NCBI GenBank assembly: GCA_013214275.1
Contig: JABSPP010000083.1
Location: 1-7,187 of the forward strand
Source of the DNA: Flavobacteriaceae bacterium
GTDB lineage: Bacteria > Bacteroidota > Bacteroidia > Flavobacteriales > Flavobacteriaceae
Direction of reading: 5' to 3'
Length of the DNA: 7,187 nt
Below are positions 6,479 through 7,187 of this stretch, piece by piece. Both the position numbers and the translations under genes were made by a program. How positions within the stretch are numbered: the stretch's first letter is position 1; each line of letters starts with the position of its first letter. Below the pieces are notes generated by a model. That model was not told the DNA's origin. It did no database searches and saw only the letters and a program-made list of their open reading frames with translations.

Positions 6479-7187
6479 ATGAGCTTTCATACCTCTCAAA
6501 AACTGTATAATAAAGGACTCAAAAATTTAGTTGGCGCTGTAAACTCCCCTGTAAGAGCATTTGCATCTGTAGGAGGGAATCCTCTATTTATCAAAAAAGC
6601 CAAAGGATCTAGAATTATTGATGTTGATGGAAATAATTACGTGGACTTAGTCTTGTCTTACGGACCGATGATTCTTGGGCATCGACATAAAAAAGTACAA
6701 AAAGCGGTCACTAAATCCCTAAAAAATGGATATTCTTTTGGGGCATCTACAAAAAATGAAATCACACTGGCAAAGATCGTTTGTGATGCTTTTCCAGGAA
6801 TGGACAAGGTCAGGTTTGTTAATTCGGGAACAGAAGCGGTACTGAGTGGAATACGTTTGGCAAGAGCATTCACAGGAAAAGATAAGGTGATTAAATTTGC
6901 TGGATGCTACCATGGTCACCAAGACTCGTTATTGGTCGCTGCTGGATCTGGATTGGCAACCTTGAGTTTGCCCGGCAGTAAGGGAGTACCAGAAGGAGCA
7001 GTAAAAAACACATTGATTGCTACCTATAACGACCTAGATAGTGTAAAGCGACATTTTGAGAAACACGACGATATTGCTGGATTCATCCTTGAGCCAGTAG
7101 GAGGGAACATGGGTGTTGTTATTCCGCAAAATGATTTTTTAAAAGATTTAAAAGCCTACCTACAGACCAAAGGAGCGCTGCTAATTG
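6479..7187 (+). CDS. hemL: Glutamate-1-semialdehyde 2,1-aminomutase, 3' end cut off by window edge
   Basis: PLP-dependent enzyme that moves the amino group of glutamate-1-semialdehyde to give 5-aminolevulinate, the step right after HemA. The 236 visible residues, of about 430 expected, read without a stop to the window edge. Family motifs are VGAVNSPVRAF (18-28), DVDGNNYVDLVLSYGPMILGH (48-68), NSGTEAV (115-121, phosphate of PLP), the aromatic-His pair YHGH (144-147) stacking on the cofactor, and EPVGGNMG (205-212). The Schiff-base lysine lies beyond the window. NSPVR distinguishes it from other class III aminotransferases. The ATG at 6479 is the first start after an in-frame TGA at 6473; no Shine-Dalgarno is seen. 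It follows hemB by 64 nt, and HemA and HemL are thought to hand over the unstable semialdehyde directly. Confidence 0.97.
   Translation, partial: MSFHTSQKLYNKGLKNLVGAVNSPVRAFASVGGNPLFIKKAKGSRIIDVDGNNYVDLVLSYGPMILGHRHKKVQKAVTKSLKNGYSFGASTKNEITLAKIVCDAFPGMDKVRFVNSGTEAVLSGIRLARAFTGKDKVIKFAGCYHGHQDSLLVAAGSGLATLSLPGSKGVPEGAVKNTLIATYNDLDSVKRHFEKHDDIAGFILEPVGGNMGVVIPQNDFLKDLKAYLQTKGALLI

Noticed and set aside
1..7187. Novel defence, mobile or CRISPR system
   Set aside because: All long coding frames are accounted for by haem enzymes, one regulator and one RNA methyltransferase; no transposase, spaced repeat array, tRNA or attachment site is seen.

Overview
This window is a haem (tetrapyrrole) biosynthesis locus from a member of the Bacteroidota. 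The phylum call is an inference from four things: AT-rich DNA, the near absence of Shine-Dalgarno sequences before the starts, a TAnnTTTG-type -7 promoter element, and an AraC-family regulator divergent from hemA, followed by hemC and hemD. A marine or environmental flavobacterial or cytophagal lineage is plausible, but the sequence does not fix the genus.

The left part (about 1-2408) is read on the minus strand. From promoter to distal end it holds an AraC/PchR-like regulator, a small SpoU/TrmH-type RNA 2'-O-methyltransferase that starts 15 nt after the regulator stops, and, after a 138-nt gap, ferrochelatase (hemH), whose C-terminus is cut off by the window edge. A 210-nt divergent intergenic region (2409-2618) follows. 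It carries a good Bacteroidota-type promoter for the regulator, a weaker candidate for hemA, a short palindrome, and five copies of the hexamer AAAAGT/ACTTTT.

The right part (2619-7187) is read on the plus strand as a compact operon: hemA (glutamyl-tRNA reductase, TTG start), a fused hemC-hemD gene (hydroxymethylbilane synthase plus uroporphyrinogen-III synthase), hemB (porphobilinogen synthase with an Asp-rich, Mg-type metal site) and hemL (glutamate-1-semialdehyde aminomutase, cut off by the window edge). The gaps are 9 nt, an 8-nt overlap, and 64 nt.

Together HemA, HemL, HemB and HemCD carry glutamyl-tRNA to uroporphyrinogen III by the C5 pathway, and HemH performs the last step, iron insertion into protoporphyrin IX. 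The steps between (hemE, hemF/hemN, hemG/hemY) are not in the window. The AraC regulator sits where it could control both arms.

I see no mobile element, CRISPR array, RNA gene or defence system. The points of most interest are the HemC-HemD fusion with a relic start codon at the domain boundary, an internal five-cysteine segment in ferrochelatase that suggests an iron-sulfur cluster, and the repeated hexamers in the regulatory region.
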